Shown one piece after another: positions 17,450-25,549 of a stretch of 64,000 nucleotides of DNA. The position numbers and the translations under genes were made by a program. Origin of the DNA: Lachnospiraceae bacterium. Lineage in GTDB: Bacteria; Bacillota; Clostridia; Lachnospirales; Lachnospiraceae. How positions within the stretch are numbered: position 1 is the stretch's first letter; each line of letters opens with the position of its first letter. The notes below the pieces were generated by a model. It was not told where the DNA came from and ran no database searches. It saw only the letters and a program-made list of their open reading frames with translations. The DNA is taken from the NCBI GenBank assembly GCA_017438775.1, contig JAFRUR010000092.1:1-64000 (forward strand). The letters run 5' to 3'.

Positions 17450-18193
17450 TCAGTGGCTGCATACGCTGATCAGATTAAGTGCGATGATCAGCAGGCCGAC
17501 CGCCGCCATCAGGGGACGCTCCGGGACTCTTTTGCAGATGCGGGACGCCAGCGGGGCCGCGATCACGCTGCCGATCACAAGACCCGCGATGATACTGCCG
17601 CAGCTTCCGATGTCCCGGATCAGGATCACGAACGCCGTCGCCTCCGCAGCCGTGACCGCGAACTCCGCAGCGTTCACAGTGCCGATCGACCGCTTTGCAT
17701 CTTCTCCCGCCGCGATCATGGAAGACGTGACGACAGGCCCCCAGCCGCCTCCGCCGACCGCGTCGAGAAAGCCTCCCGCAAGGCCCAGGGGAAGAATGAG
17801 CCTGCCGATTCCGCGTCCGCCCGGACGCCCCATGACGGCTCTGCGGAGGATCACGATTCCCATGAGGATGAGATAGATCTCGATGGCCGTTTCGATCCTG
17901 TCCCCGGCCGATGCGGCAAACCAGGCCCCCGCAGCGCCGCCGATGACCCCGGGGACCATCAGACGCAGCAGGAGATTCTTATTCACATTCCGTATCCTGT
18001 AATGCGAGATCCCCGAAACGAGCGAGGCCGGTATTTCGGCAATATGAATCACAGCGCTCGCAAGCGCAGACTGCAGGCCCGCAAATGTCCTTAGGAAGGT
18101 GCGCCCGCTGACACCGTATGCCATGCCCAGGGAGCCGTCGATGATCTGCGCGGCAAATCCGATTGCAATATAGATGAGTATTTCCCCGTTCAA
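17450..18193 (-). CDS. TauE/SafE family permease linked to the PAPS genes
   Basis: A 247-aa polytopic membrane protein of the TauE/SafE (DUF81) family, with two homologous halves and about seven to eight hydrophobic segments. Conserved features are the opening GFAAQIIDGSLGMAYGVSG and the repeat GLAGGFLDAVGGGGWGPVV. Members move sulfite, sulfonates, sulfate or other anions. The TTG start (18193-18191) overlaps the TGA of cysNC in the sequence TTGA, behind an AGGGGAG ribosome site, so translation is coupled. That linkage suggests a role in supplying sulfate to, or removing a sulfur anion from, the PAPS pathway; the direction of transport is an inference. It is the last gene of the cysD-cysNC-permease operon. 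Confidence 0.85.
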   Translation of the reverse strand: MNGEILIYIAIGFAAQIIDGSLGMAYGVSGRTFLRTFAGLQSALASAVIHIAEIPASLVSGISHYRIRNVNKNLLLRLMVPGVIGGAAGAWFAASAGDRIETAIEIYLILMGIVILRRAVMGRPGGRGIGRLILPLGLAGGFLDAVGGGGWGPVVTSSMIAAGEDAKRSIGTVNAAEFAVTAAEATAFVILIRDIGSCGSIIAGLVIGSVIAAPLASRICKRVPERPLMAAVGLLIIALNLISVCSH

Positions 18194-20013
18194 TCGAATC
18201 TCCCCTTCAGGCTCTCGAGAAGTTCTGCCGCCAACGCTGCGGCATCCGCGCCGCTCGTATCGATCTCGGCATCCGACGCAGCCGGCGCTTCGTAAGGACT
18301 GTTGATGCCGGTGAAGTTGGGAATCTCCCCCATCCTCGCCTTTTTGTACAAGCCCTTCACGTCCCGCTTTTCGCATTCCGCGAGGGGAGTGCTCACATAG
18401 ATCTCCATGAACCGCTCCGCCCCGATGATCTCTCTGGCCATGTCCCGGTCCGCTGCGAACGGAGAGATACAGGCCGCAAGCACAATGATTCCGGCATCGT
18501 TCAGCAGTCGGGATATCTCCGCGATCCTCCGGATGTTTTCGGTCCTGTCGTAGTCGTTGAAACCGAGGTCTTTGCTGATGCCGAGCCGCACGTTGTCGCC
18601 GTCGAGCAGCATCGTATGCCGGCCCTCGGCCGCCAGCAGTTTCTCAAGCTCGTTGGCAAGAGCGGATTTCCCGGAGCCCGAAAGCCCCGTGAACCACACC
18701 GTCCTCGGCGACTGACCGAGCGCCCTTGCCCGGTCCTCCGGGGTCACGTCGCAGCTTTGCCGGGCCACGTTTTCCGTTCTTCTCAGGGCAAAGCGTATCG
18801 TGCCGCACCCGGCCGTGCTGTTGGTGACCTTGTCGATCAGGATGAACCTGCCCATGGCAGGATGCCGGTCGAACCGGTCAAAGACCAGATCTTCATGACA
18901 CACGATATCTGCGCAGGCAAGGCCGTTCTTTTCCACCCTGCGGCAGGCGAGGTGCTTTCCCGTGTCCGGATCCACGCCGTACTTGAGTCGCAGGATACCG
19001 GCGTTCACGGTCTGGGAGGCAAGCTTCAGGAGGTAGTTTTTCCCTTCCATGAGTGGCTTTTCGTCCATCCAGAGGATATCCGCCTGCAGCATCCGGGCCT
19101 GCTTCAGATCTGTGCCCGATGCCAGGACGAATCCGCGGGAAACATCCAGATCGTCGGTCAGCGATACCGCCGCGGCTTCCCCTCTTACGGTGCGGGGCGC
19201 CGTTTTCCCCGAAACGAGAATCCCGTTTACCTTCGTTGCAACGGCCCCGGGATATACGGTCACATCCTCTCCTGCGCCGATTTCTCCCGAAACGACGTTT
19301 CCCTGGAGATAGCGGATGCCGCCGGCCCGCGCCACCCTCTGGACCGGCATGAGAAAACCCTGCTCCTCCCGCGCCTCGACGTCGACCGTCTCCAGATACC
19401 CGAGAAGCGTCGGTCCCTCATACCACGGCATGTGCGCCGACCGGACCGCGACATTATCCCCGCAGAGCGCGGAAAGCGGGATCATCTGGGCGCCGTGATG
19501 CGGAATGTCCGCCACAAAAGATTCGATGCCGGCCCGAATCCGATCAAACACGTCCTTCCGGTAGCCGGCCGCATCCATCTTGTTGACCGCAAAGACGTAC
19601 TCGCGGATGCCCATCATCGCGCAGATGCGCAAATGCCTGCGGGTCTGGGTCGTAACGCCCTTTTCCGCATCGATCAGCAGCACCGCGAGATCGCTCTGCG
19701 ATGCCGCGACCGCCATATTCCGCGTATATGCCTCATGGCCCGGCGTGTCCGCCACGACGAACGACCGTTTCTCGGTAGCAAAATACCGGTAGGCAACGTC
19801 AATGGTGATACCCTGCTCGCGCTCGGCGCTCAGCCCGTCCAGCAGGAGAGAGTAATCGAGCACGCCGTCTTCCCGCATCGCACGGCTCTCCAGTTCGAGG
19901 GCCCTCTTCTGGTCGGCAAAAAGCATCTTCGCGTCGTACAGGAGATGGCCGATCAGTGTGGATTTGCCGTCGTCGACGGAACCGCAGGTCATGATCTTCA
20001 GTACCGATTCCAT
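18190..20013 (-). CDS. cysNC: Fused sulfate adenylyltransferase subunit 1 / APS kinase
   Basis: A 607-aa bifunctional protein. Residues about 1-420 are the CysN GTPase of ATP sulfurylase (P-loop GSVDDGKSTLIGHLL, switch region EREQGITIDVAYRYF, DTPGHEAY, NKMD). Residues about 435-607 are APS kinase (P-loop GLSGSGKSALANELE, DGDNVRLGI, and EIYVSTPLAECEKRDVKGLY). With CysD it turns sulfate into APS and then PAPS. The fusion corresponds to NodQ/RaxQ-type enzymes. The ATG at 20013 overlaps the cysD stop in TGATG. No APS/PAPS reductase or sulfite reductase is in the window, whereas a PAPS-dependent sulfotransferase is divergently encoded next door, so PAPS is probably made for sulfation rather than assimilation. 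Confidence 0.95.
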   Translation of the reverse strand: MESVLKIMTCGSVDDGKSTLIGHLLYDAKMLFADQKRALELESRAMREDGVLDYSLLLDGLSAEREQGITIDVAYRYFATEKRSFVVADTPGHEAYTRNMAVAASQSDLAVLLIDAEKGVTTQTRRHLRICAMMGIREYVFAVNKMDAAGYRKDVFDRIRAGIESFVADIPHHGAQMIPLSALCGDNVAVRSAHMPWYEGPTLLGYLETVDVEAREEQGFLMPVQRVARAGGIRYLQGNVVSGEIGAGEDVTVYPGAVATKVNGILVSGKTAPRTVRGEAAAVSLTDDLDVSRGFVLASGTDLKQARMLQADILWMDEKPLMEGKNYLLKLASQTVNAGILRLKYGVDPDTGKHLACRRVEKNGLACADIVCHEDLVFDRFDRHPAMGRFILIDKVTNSTAGCGTIRFALRRTENVARQSCDVTPEDRARALGQSPRTVWFTGLSGSGKSALANELEKLLAAEGRHTMLLDGDNVRLGISKDLGFNDYDRTENIRRIAEISRLLNDAGIIVLAACISPFAADRDMAREIIGAERFMEIYVSTPLAECEKRDVKGLYKKARMGEIPNFTGINSPYEAPAASDAEIDTSGADAAALAAELLESLKGRFD

Positions 20014-20924
20014 CAGAAATACCCTTCCCTTTTTCGCTTTTCCATGCTGTACATGCCGGCGTCCCCATCGATGATTCGGCTGGTGCGCTCCGACCTGACC
20101 GCTGCGCAGGTCTCTGCGTACACGGCCTCGGCATCCGCGGCGTTCGATTCGATCCCGCCTGTCAGCGGATAGCATCCCAGTGTCCGGAACCGGACCTTCT
20201 TCCTCTCGATCCGCTCCCCCGGCAGGATCTCCATGCGGTCGTCGTCCACCATGATGAGATTGCCGTTTCTTTGTACGACCGGCCTCTCTTTTGCAAAATA
20301 CAGCGGCACGACCTCGATCTTCTCACGCACGATGTAGGCCCAGATATCCCGCTCCGTCCAGTTGGAAAGCGGAAAGACCCGGAGGCTCTCGCCCGGCCCC
20401 AGCCGGGTATTGTAAAGATCCCACAGCTCCGGCCTCTGCGCCCGGGGGTCCCATGTGTGATGTTCGTTTCGGAAGGAAAAGACGCGTTCCTTCGCGCGGG
20501 ATTTTTCCTCGTCCCGCCTGCCTCCGCCGAAAGCGGCGCGGAACCCGTACCGGTCCAGCGCCTGCCGCAGGGCCTCCGTCTTCATGACGTCCGTATAGAC
20601 GGCGCCGTCGCGGACAGGGTCCAGACCCAGCCGCAGGCCTTCCTCGTTGGTATAGACGATGAGCTCGATCCCCTCCTCCCGCGCGATGCGGTCACGGAAT
20701 TCGATCATCTCCCGAAATTTCCACGTCGTGTCGATGTGCAGCAGCGGAAAGGGAATCGGCTCCGGATAAAAGGCTTTCTTTGCCAGGTGCAGCATGACCG
20801 AGGAATCCTTTCCGATCGAATAGAGCATGACGGGATTCTCTATCTCTGCCGCAACTTCACGCATGATATAGATTGCCTCGGATTCGAGGCGGCTGAGTTG
20901 TTCCTGATTGCTTATCTTTGTCAT
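20013..20924 (-). CDS. cysD: Sulfate adenylyltransferase subunit 2
   Basis: A 303-aa adenylating subunit of ATP sulfurylase, an N-type ATP pyrophosphatase (PP-loop [14 protein letters not shown] near residue 36). [49 protein letters not shown] and the C-terminal TLGCYPLTG blocks match the family. With CysN it forms APS from ATP and sulfate. No clear ribosome site precedes the ATG at 20924; the start is fixed by the family N-terminus ([11 protein letters not shown]). It is first in the cysD-cysNC-permease operon and divergent from the PqqD-like gene. Confidence 0.95.
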   Translation of the reverse strand: MTKISNQEQLSRLESEAIYIMREVAAEIENPVMLYSIGKDSSVMLHLAKKAFYPEPIPFPLLHIDTTWKFREMIEFRDRIAREEGIELIVYTNEEGLRLGLDPVRDGAVYTDVMKTEALRQALDRYGFRAAFGGGRRDEEKSRAKERVFSFRNEHHTWDPRAQRPELWDLYNTRLGPGESLRVFPLSNWTERDIWAYIVREKIEVVPLYFAKERPVVQRNGNLIMVDDDRMEILPGERIERKKVRFRTLGCYPLTGGIESNAADAEAVYAETCAAVRSERTSRIIDGDAGMYSMEKRKREGYF

Positions 20925-20936
20925 ATTTGGTATAGT
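20908..20936 (+). promoter_or_regulatory. Promoter of the PqqD-like/sulfotransferase operon
   Basis: TTGCTT (20908-20913), 17-base spacer, TATAGT (20931-20936). It overlaps the first codons of the divergent cysD gene, so the two operons could be controlled together. The gap to the ATG at 21024 holds no other clear gene. Confidence 0.6.
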
Positions 20937-21023
20937 ATTCGGAAGGCGATGCTGTTTTATGGCATCTTGAGTCTACAGATGGCATGGCACGAATGACAGC
21001 CGTCGGAAGAGTGAGGCGACCTT

Positions 21024-21293
21024 ATGAAACTGAAAGACGATTACATCCTGTATAATGCCTCCGAGGAAGAGACGATCGCGGTGGCGACCGGCGATGAGGC
21101 CGAGCGCTTTTGCGGTCTCCTGCGCGCCAACGCGACGGCGGCCGATATCCTGGAATACCTGAAGGAGGAAACCACGGAGGACGAGATCGCAGCGCGCATG
21201 CTCGCGGCGTATGACGCGCCGGAAGAGGACATCCGCGCGGGAATTGCCGACGTTCTGAACACCCTGCGGTCGGTCGGCGCGCTAGAGGAATGA
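21024..21293 (+). CDS. PqqD-like RiPP recognition protein
   Basis: An 89-aa protein with the PqqD fold pattern: N-terminal strands (DDYILYNASEEETIAVATG), then helices (ILEYLKEETTEDEIAARML, YDAPEEDIRAGIADVLNTL) and a short C-terminal acidic end. PqqD-type domains are RiPP recognition elements that bind leader peptides and present them to tailoring enzymes. The ribosome site GTGAGG and the promoter at 20908 support the start. Its stop overlaps the sulfotransferase start in ATGA, so the two are made together. The precursor-like peptide at 22516, with a YxxPxL leader motif, is the obvious client. The family call is firm; the client is inferred. Confidence 0.85.
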   Translation: MKLKDDYILYNASEEETIAVATGDEAERFCGLLRANATAADILEYLKEETTEDEIAARMLAAYDAPEEDIRAGIADVLNTLRSVGALEE

Positions 21294-22414
21294 AGCGCGA
21301 ACCCCCGGCCGGTACGGCCCCCCCTTCGCATTCGTCCGAAAGGCGCCGTGGGAAGCGGATCCTGCTGCATGTCGGCATGCTCAAGACCGGAACCACCTCG
21401 CTGCAGAGTTTCCTGCAAAACAGCAGGGACGACCTGGCCGCGCGGGGAATCGGGTATTATCTTCCCCGGTTCGATGCCCATCCGTCGTTTTCCAACGCCG
21501 GGTTCCTCTGCCGGCGCTCCCTCTCGGAGGCGATAGGCCTCCCGCCGGAGCCGTCCTCCGACCGGGAAATGGCCGCTTTCTCCGCCTATGCCGGGGCCTT
21601 TGACACCCTGATTCTGTCCGAGGAGTTTCTGTCGGAACCGGGGGCGGAAGTGCCGGGCTACTGGGAGATCGTCCGGAAAAACCTTGCGGAGCTTGCCGGA
21701 GAGCACACGCAGATCGACGTGCTGCTCTTTGTCCGGCGGCAGGACGACTGGATCCTGTCCCGGTGGAAGCAGCAGGTGCTCAACGCCTTCTATGAAGACA
21801 GACCCACGCCCCCGGACATCCCGGATTTTACGACTTTCGCCGGCCAGGCAAAGGCCCGTGGCCTGCTGGACTATGACCGCGCGGCGGATCGGCTTGCGAA
21901 AGTGTTCGGAAGGGAGCATGTGACCGTCTGCGCGTACGGCGCCGCTGACGGGTCCTCTTTTGATGCGGTCGGAGCCTTCCTCGGCGCGGCCGGCATCTCC
22001 GCCGATGTCCCGGCCAAGCCCCTGAAAGAGAACCGGTCCCTTTCCGCGCGTGCCGTCAACGCCCTGCTGCGGATCAACGGCAGCGAACCGGCGTCCATCC
22101 CCCGCAGCCGCCTCCACCGCGCCGCGAGGACATTTTCCCGGCTGTATCCGGAGGAGCAGGCCGTCTATCCCGTCAGCCGGGACGAGCGTATCCGGTTTCT
22201 CTCCGAATTCGAGGAATCCAATCAACGCCTCTCCCTTGCGTACAATAACGGTATCCCGCTGTTCTCCCGCGTCGTTCCGGCCTGCTTTGCATGGCCGGAC
22301 GATCCGAAGCAGACCTGCGACGATGCCGCGCTTCTCTTAAAGCTCGCGACCCTTTCCCGGGAGACCGAAGCAGCCCTTCTGCGCGCCGCACGAAGCACAT
22401 CCGGAGAGCCGTGA
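21290..22414 (+). CDS. PAPS-dependent sulfotransferase, likely acting on the RiPP
   Basis: A 374-aa protein with a sulfotransferase P-loop-like 5'-phosphosulfate motif (HVGMLKTGTTSLQSFLQ, residues about 27-43) and a probable 3'-phosphate site (LLFVRRQDDWILSRWKQQ, about residue 148), as in PAPS sulfotransferases. It would transfer sulfate from PAPS to a hydroxyl. It is translationally coupled to the PqqD-like gene, faces the PAPS-forming operon and is followed 101 bases later by the Cys/Tyr-rich peptide, so peptide tyrosine is the best guess for acceptor. A sugar placed by the neighbouring glycosyltransferase is the alternative. It has no signal peptide or membrane segment, so it acts in the cytoplasm. 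Confidence 0.82.
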   Translation: MKREPPAGTAPPSHSSERRRGKRILLHVGMLKTGTTSLQSFLQNSRDDLAARGIGYYLPRFDAHPSFSNAGFLCRRSLSEAIGLPPEPSSDREMAAFSAYAGAFDTLILSEEFLSEPGAEVPGYWEIVRKNLAELAGEHTQIDVLLFVRRQDDWILSRWKQQVLNAFYEDRPTPPDIPDFTTFAGQAKARGLLDYDRAADRLAKVFGREHVTVCAYGAADGSSFDAVGAFLGAAGISADVPAKPLKENRSLSARAVNALLRINGSEPASIPRSRLHRAARTFSRLYPEEQAVYPVSRDERIRFLSEFEESNQRLSLAYNNGIPLFSRVVPACFAWPDDPKQTCDDAALLLKLATLSRETEAALLRAARSTSGEP

Positions 22415-22448
22415 CGCTCTGCGGCGTTCAAAAAGAACCATATCCGTA

Positions 22449-22477
22449 TTGATTTTTGGAACGAACTTTGCTAGTAT
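22449..22477 (+). promoter_or_regulatory. Promoter of the precursor peptide gene
   Basis: TTGATT (22449-22454), 17-base spacer, TAGTAT (22472-22477); the overlapping TATAGT (22475-22480) is an alternative -10 and resembles the one used by the PqqD-like operon. It lies about 40 bases before the ATG at 22516, with AAGGAG at 22497-22502. A separate promoter fits the need to make a precursor in excess of its enzymes. Confidence 0.55.
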
Positions 22478-22515
22478 AGTATTGCTTTTGATCTTATAAG
22501 GAGCGTACCTGCTTT

Positions 22516-22662
22516 ATGGAAAAGAAGAAATATGTGAAACCTGTTCTGTCTGTGCTCGAGCTGTCGGAAGACGTCATCGCCGCCTCCCTCTGCCCCGGAG
22601 ATTCTCCCTGCTACTGCAGCGGAGACTGCGGCGGCTATTGCTACGACTGCATGTCGGTATAA
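22516..22662 (+). CDS. Candidate RiPP precursor peptide, 48 aa, Cys/Tyr-rich core
   Basis: A 48-residue open reading frame too short for standard gene calls. Residues 1-24 are a Lys-rich, then acidic leader with Y6-V-K-P9-V-L11, a YxxPxL motif like the one that recognition domains bind in lasso peptide leaders, and a DVIAAS junction (19-24). The C-terminal half carries six Cys (26, 32, 34, 38, 42, 45) and three Tyr (33, 41, 43), plus Gly, Ser and Asp; Y43 is next to D44. This composition suits thioether formation by a radical SAM enzyme and sulfation of tyrosine. AAGGAG lies upstream with a longish spacing of about 13 bases. Its last 22 bases overlap the 3' end of the convergent glycosyltransferase gene. 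No paralogue was seen in the window. Translation and modification are inferred. Confidence 0.75.
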   Translation: MEKKKYVKPVLSVLELSEDVIAASLCPGDSPCYCSGDCGGYCYDCMSV

Positions 22663-23816
22663 CAGGAGCCGTTCTTTCCGGGTGTGGCACGGTTCGCGCT
22701 TCCGTCCCCACGGATGCGGTACAGATACAGATTCTGTATCTTTTTTGCGGCATCGGCGACGTGAAAGCCGGCGGCCGCGATCTCTTTTCCGCGCGACATA
22801 CGATTTGTTTTGCCCTGCAGGATCTGCAGGGCTTTTTTTGCCCAGATCTCCGGCCCTTTCTCCAGCGGCAGCATGTGCGCCAGGTCCGTGATCCTGACCT
22901 GGTCCGTCACCTCGTCCGAGATGAGACACGGCAGGCCGGACGCCTGCGCCTCGAGAAGGACGAAGGGGAATCCCTCCCGCAGAGACGGAAACAGGAGCAG
23001 ATCCGCGGCGCTGTAGAGCATATCGATGGAATCGTCCGTCTGAACAAAGCGCACCCGCGCTTCCAGTCCATACTCCCGGATCGCTCCGCGCAGCTTCGGA
23101 TCGGTATGATTCAGGCCGGCAAACAGCAGCACGCTCTCCGGCGAGAATTTTAACAGTTCACGGAAGACGCGCAATGCGAAGATGGGATTCTTGACCTCAT
23201 GGATGTTGGCAAAAAACCCCAGCACGCTGGTCTCTTCCGAAATGCGCAGCCTGCGCCGAATCAGCTCCCGGTAAAGCGGCCGGAAGGCAAACCGGTCCGG
23301 ATCGATCCCGTTGGGGACCACCTCAAAGGGCATACCCCGAAAGCCTTCTTCCCCGGCCAGATCCGAGCAGGCCAGGCGGTCGAAGCGGTCGCCGCGAATC
23401 AATTCCAGACGCTCCATGACCTCCGGCTCGGCCGGGCGCTCCTTCTGGTGCTTCGGCCGGCCCGTGTGAAACTGGATCACCTTGACCGGAAGACCCATAC
23501 GGTCGGCGAGCGCCAGCGGATAGGTCATCTGATGCATGTCGTGCACATGCACGCCGCAGAGATCCGGAATGGAGGCGAGGATGTCCCTCAGCTTTTCCCG
23601 GCTCGCTTCGGGAATCCCGTCCCTTGTGAAATCCAGATAATGGAAGCTGCTTCCGGCCGTATCAAACTGTGCGGGCAGCGGTCTGTCCCGATACTTCTCC
23701 ATCATCAGAAAATCATACCGGAACAAATCGTGATCCATATAGGGATAGGTGTTTTTGATAAATGTGTTGATCCCGCTGGCAAACGGCGTCAGTCCGATCA
23801 GCAGAATTCTGTTCAT
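22641..23816 (-). CDS. GT4-type glycosyltransferase in the RiPP cluster
   Basis: A 391-aa GT-B glycosyltransferase of family 4 type. The N-terminus reads MNRILLIGLTPFASGINTFI, the nucleotide-sugar domain has VVPNGIDPDRF and the family E-x7-E segment (LREGFPFVLLEAQASGLP). It transfers a sugar from a nucleotide donor in the cytoplasm. The start at 23816 follows GGAAGACGGGTCGT; the long in-frame extension upstream is out of character. It lies 61 bases behind the radical SAM gene on the same strand and ends inside the 3' end of the precursor gene. It may glycosylate the peptide, or belong to surface polysaccharide synthesis and be here by chance; the location favours the former. Confidence 0.82.
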   Translation of the reverse strand: MNRILLIGLTPFASGINTFIKNTYPYMDHDLFRYDFLMMEKYRDRPLPAQFDTAGSSFHYLDFTRDGIPEASREKLRDILASIPDLCGVHVHDMHQMTYPLALADRMGLPVKVIQFHTGRPKHQKERPAEPEVMERLELIRGDRFDRLACSDLAGEEGFRGMPFEVVPNGIDPDRFAFRPLYRELIRRRLRISEETSVLGFFANIHEVKNPIFALRVFRELLKFSPESVLLFAGLNHTDPKLRGAIREYGLEARVRFVQTDDSIDMLYSAADLLLFPSLREGFPFVLLEAQASGLPCLISDEVTDQVRITDLAHMLPLEKGPEIWAKKALQILQGKTNRMSRGKEIAAAGFHVADAAKKIQNLYLYRIRGDGSANRATPGKNGSCYTDMQS

Positions 23817-23877
23817 ACGACCCGTCTTCCGTTCCATCGCTTTCCAAACTGTCCATTCGGCACACAGACCGCTTCTG

Positions 23878-25509
23878 TCAGATCGCGGCCTCTTCCTGAC
23901 GCACCACCCGGTCAGCCCTGTAGTATCCGGGGAGCGTGATCTCCAGATTTCTTTCCGCAAACTCCCGCGTAGGCTCTGTGACGAGAACCTTCTCTCCGCC
24001 GACCGCGAGAAGCACCGGCGGCAGCCGCTCCTCATCCGCGAGCGCCTCCAGGGCGCGCTTTTCCAGCGCAAGCATCTCGCGCCGGCAGTCCCGGCAGACA
24101 GCCGGACATCCGACAAAGTCCGTGCATACCGGGAGGAACGGACACGCCCGGCACCTTGCGTCCTGAAGACGCGTCTTTGCCGGGTGCGCCTCCCGCCGAA
24201 TCCTCTGCCCGGAAAAGACGGTGCCGACCACCGGTGCATCGCTCACGTGCTCGCAGAGGCAGCACTCCCCGCCGGGCTTGATCACAGGTCCCGCCGCGGG
24301 GTCGTCCGCCATGCAGTAGTACCGCTTCAGGTGTCCGACCCTGTCGTACGGCCGCTCTTTCTTTCTGCTCTTCTCCTTCTCTCCGGAGGTCTCTCCTGCC
24401 CCGGAAAGCTCTTCCCATCCGGCATCCGTCTCCTCCCTCTCTTCCCGAATCACGATGCTGTCGATTCCGGAGGGCGGCTCTTCGCCGGTTTCCATTCGTT
24501 TTCGGTTGAAGGCCCGCAGGGTCTTTTCGAGCTCCTCCATCGCGTCATAGAATGCCGCGTCGTCCCGCTCACGGACGTCTCCCTCTTCCACAAAAATCGA
24601 GTGCGCGTAGAGCCGTATCCCGGTCTCGTCCGCGAACTCCCGGGACAGTTCTTCAACGAGGGCGTGCATCTCCTGAAGGTTTTCCTCTTCCACATTCAGG
24701 CGGATATTGACGCGGACCCTCTGCTCCAGCAGCGCACGGATCCCGTCGAGAACGGCCCGGTACGGCGATCCCGGAAAATCTTTGTAACGCTTGCGGGCGC
24801 AGTACATATCCTCCCTGCCGTCCAGCGTGATCTGAATGTTCTGAAGACGCCAGTCCTCCCGCATCTTTTTTGCCCGCGCCGGCGTGATGAGCGACCCGTT
24901 GGAGATCATGGAGGAACGGTAATCAACGCCCTTTCCGCGCAGCGCACCGCAGATGCGGTCGATCGTCTTCTCTCCCGCCATCGGCTCCCCGCCGAACCAG
25001 TGAAGTTCGATCGGAGCCCCCTTCCTGCAGGTGCTTTCAATGTACCGGACCGTCTCTTCGATGACGTCTTCCGTCATGCTCTCCGGCGCTATGCCCTCCT
25101 CGTAACAGTAGACGCATCTGGCGTTGCAGGCCGTGGTCGGAAGAATCGTGTAGCCGAGATACCCGTCTTTTCTTTTTGTCATCCGGCGAAGGAGCGTCAG
25201 AACCTTTTCGAACCGGTCAGCCTCGTCGATGCCTTCCTTTACGAGAAAGTCACAGCGGACGAGCGCGGACATCTCCCGGTCCGCCGGGTCAAACCGAATC
25301 TGAGAGGGCTCTCCCGTTTCCGGCTGAAACAGGAAAAAGTATTCCGTCTCAATGCACTGGCGGGTGAAGGTGTTCCAGACCACCTTTCTCCCGCCGATTA
25401 TCAAAGGAAGCGCAAACTGCGACGGCCTGAGCAGGCAGCCCTCCCTGATTCCTTTATTCTCTCCCAGCAGTGCGCCGACTTTCGGGTCCGGTCTCTGTAA
25501 TGTGATCAT
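23878..25509 (-). CDS. Radical SAM/SPASM peptide-modifying enzyme
   Basis: A 543-aa protein. Residues 1-115 form an N-terminal region of the kind found in peptide maturases. The radical SAM cluster motif is C128-x3-C132-x2-C135 (TTACNARCVYCYEEG), followed by WFGGEPMAG and SNGSLIT. A charged insertion (residues about 335-395) precedes a SPASM-type Cys-rich end with C399, C416, C417, C419, C453, C456, C462, C468, C472 and C475, for auxiliary 4Fe-4S clusters. Such enzymes make thioether or carbon-carbon crosslinks in RiPPs, as in sactipeptides and ranthipeptides. A client with six Cys is encoded nearby. The start at 25509 follows GAGGACCGCAGGT. The type of crosslink cannot be read from sequence. 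Confidence 0.9.
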   Translation of the reverse strand: MITLQRPDPKVGALLGENKGIREGCLLRPSQFALPLIIGGRKVVWNTFTRQCIETEYFFLFQPETGEPSQIRFDPADREMSALVRCDFLVKEGIDEADRFEKVLTLLRRMTKRKDGYLGYTILPTTACNARCVYCYEEGIAPESMTEDVIEETVRYIESTCRKGAPIELHWFGGEPMAGEKTIDRICGALRGKGVDYRSSMISNGSLITPARAKKMREDWRLQNIQITLDGREDMYCARKRYKDFPGSPYRAVLDGIRALLEQRVRVNIRLNVEEENLQEMHALVEELSREFADETGIRLYAHSIFVEEGDVRERDDAAFYDAMEELEKTLRAFNRKRMETGEEPPSGIDSIVIREEREETDAGWEELSGAGETSGEKEKSRKKERPYDRVGHLKRYYCMADDPAAGPVIKPGGECCLCEHVSDAPVVGTVFSGQRIRREAHPAKTRLQDARCRACPFLPVCTDFVGCPAVCRDCRREMLALEKRALEALADEERLPPVLLAVGGEKVLVTEPTREFAERNLEITLPGYYRADRVVRQEEAAI

Positions 25510-25549
25510 ACCTGCGGTCCTCAGCCTTCTTCCTTCCGCGTTTCGTTCC

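Noticed and set aside
17450-20924. Assimilatory sulfate reduction operon
   Set aside because: CysD and CysNC are present, but no APS/PAPS reductase or sulfite reductase is nearby and a sulfotransferase is; sulfation is the better reading, although reductases elsewhere in the genome cannot be excluded.
20949-21000. Very short open frame (MLFYGILSL...) between cysD and the PqqD-like gene, as a second precursor peptide
   Set aside because: No ribosome site, no leader motif and no Cys/Tyr core; it is only the spacer after the promoter.
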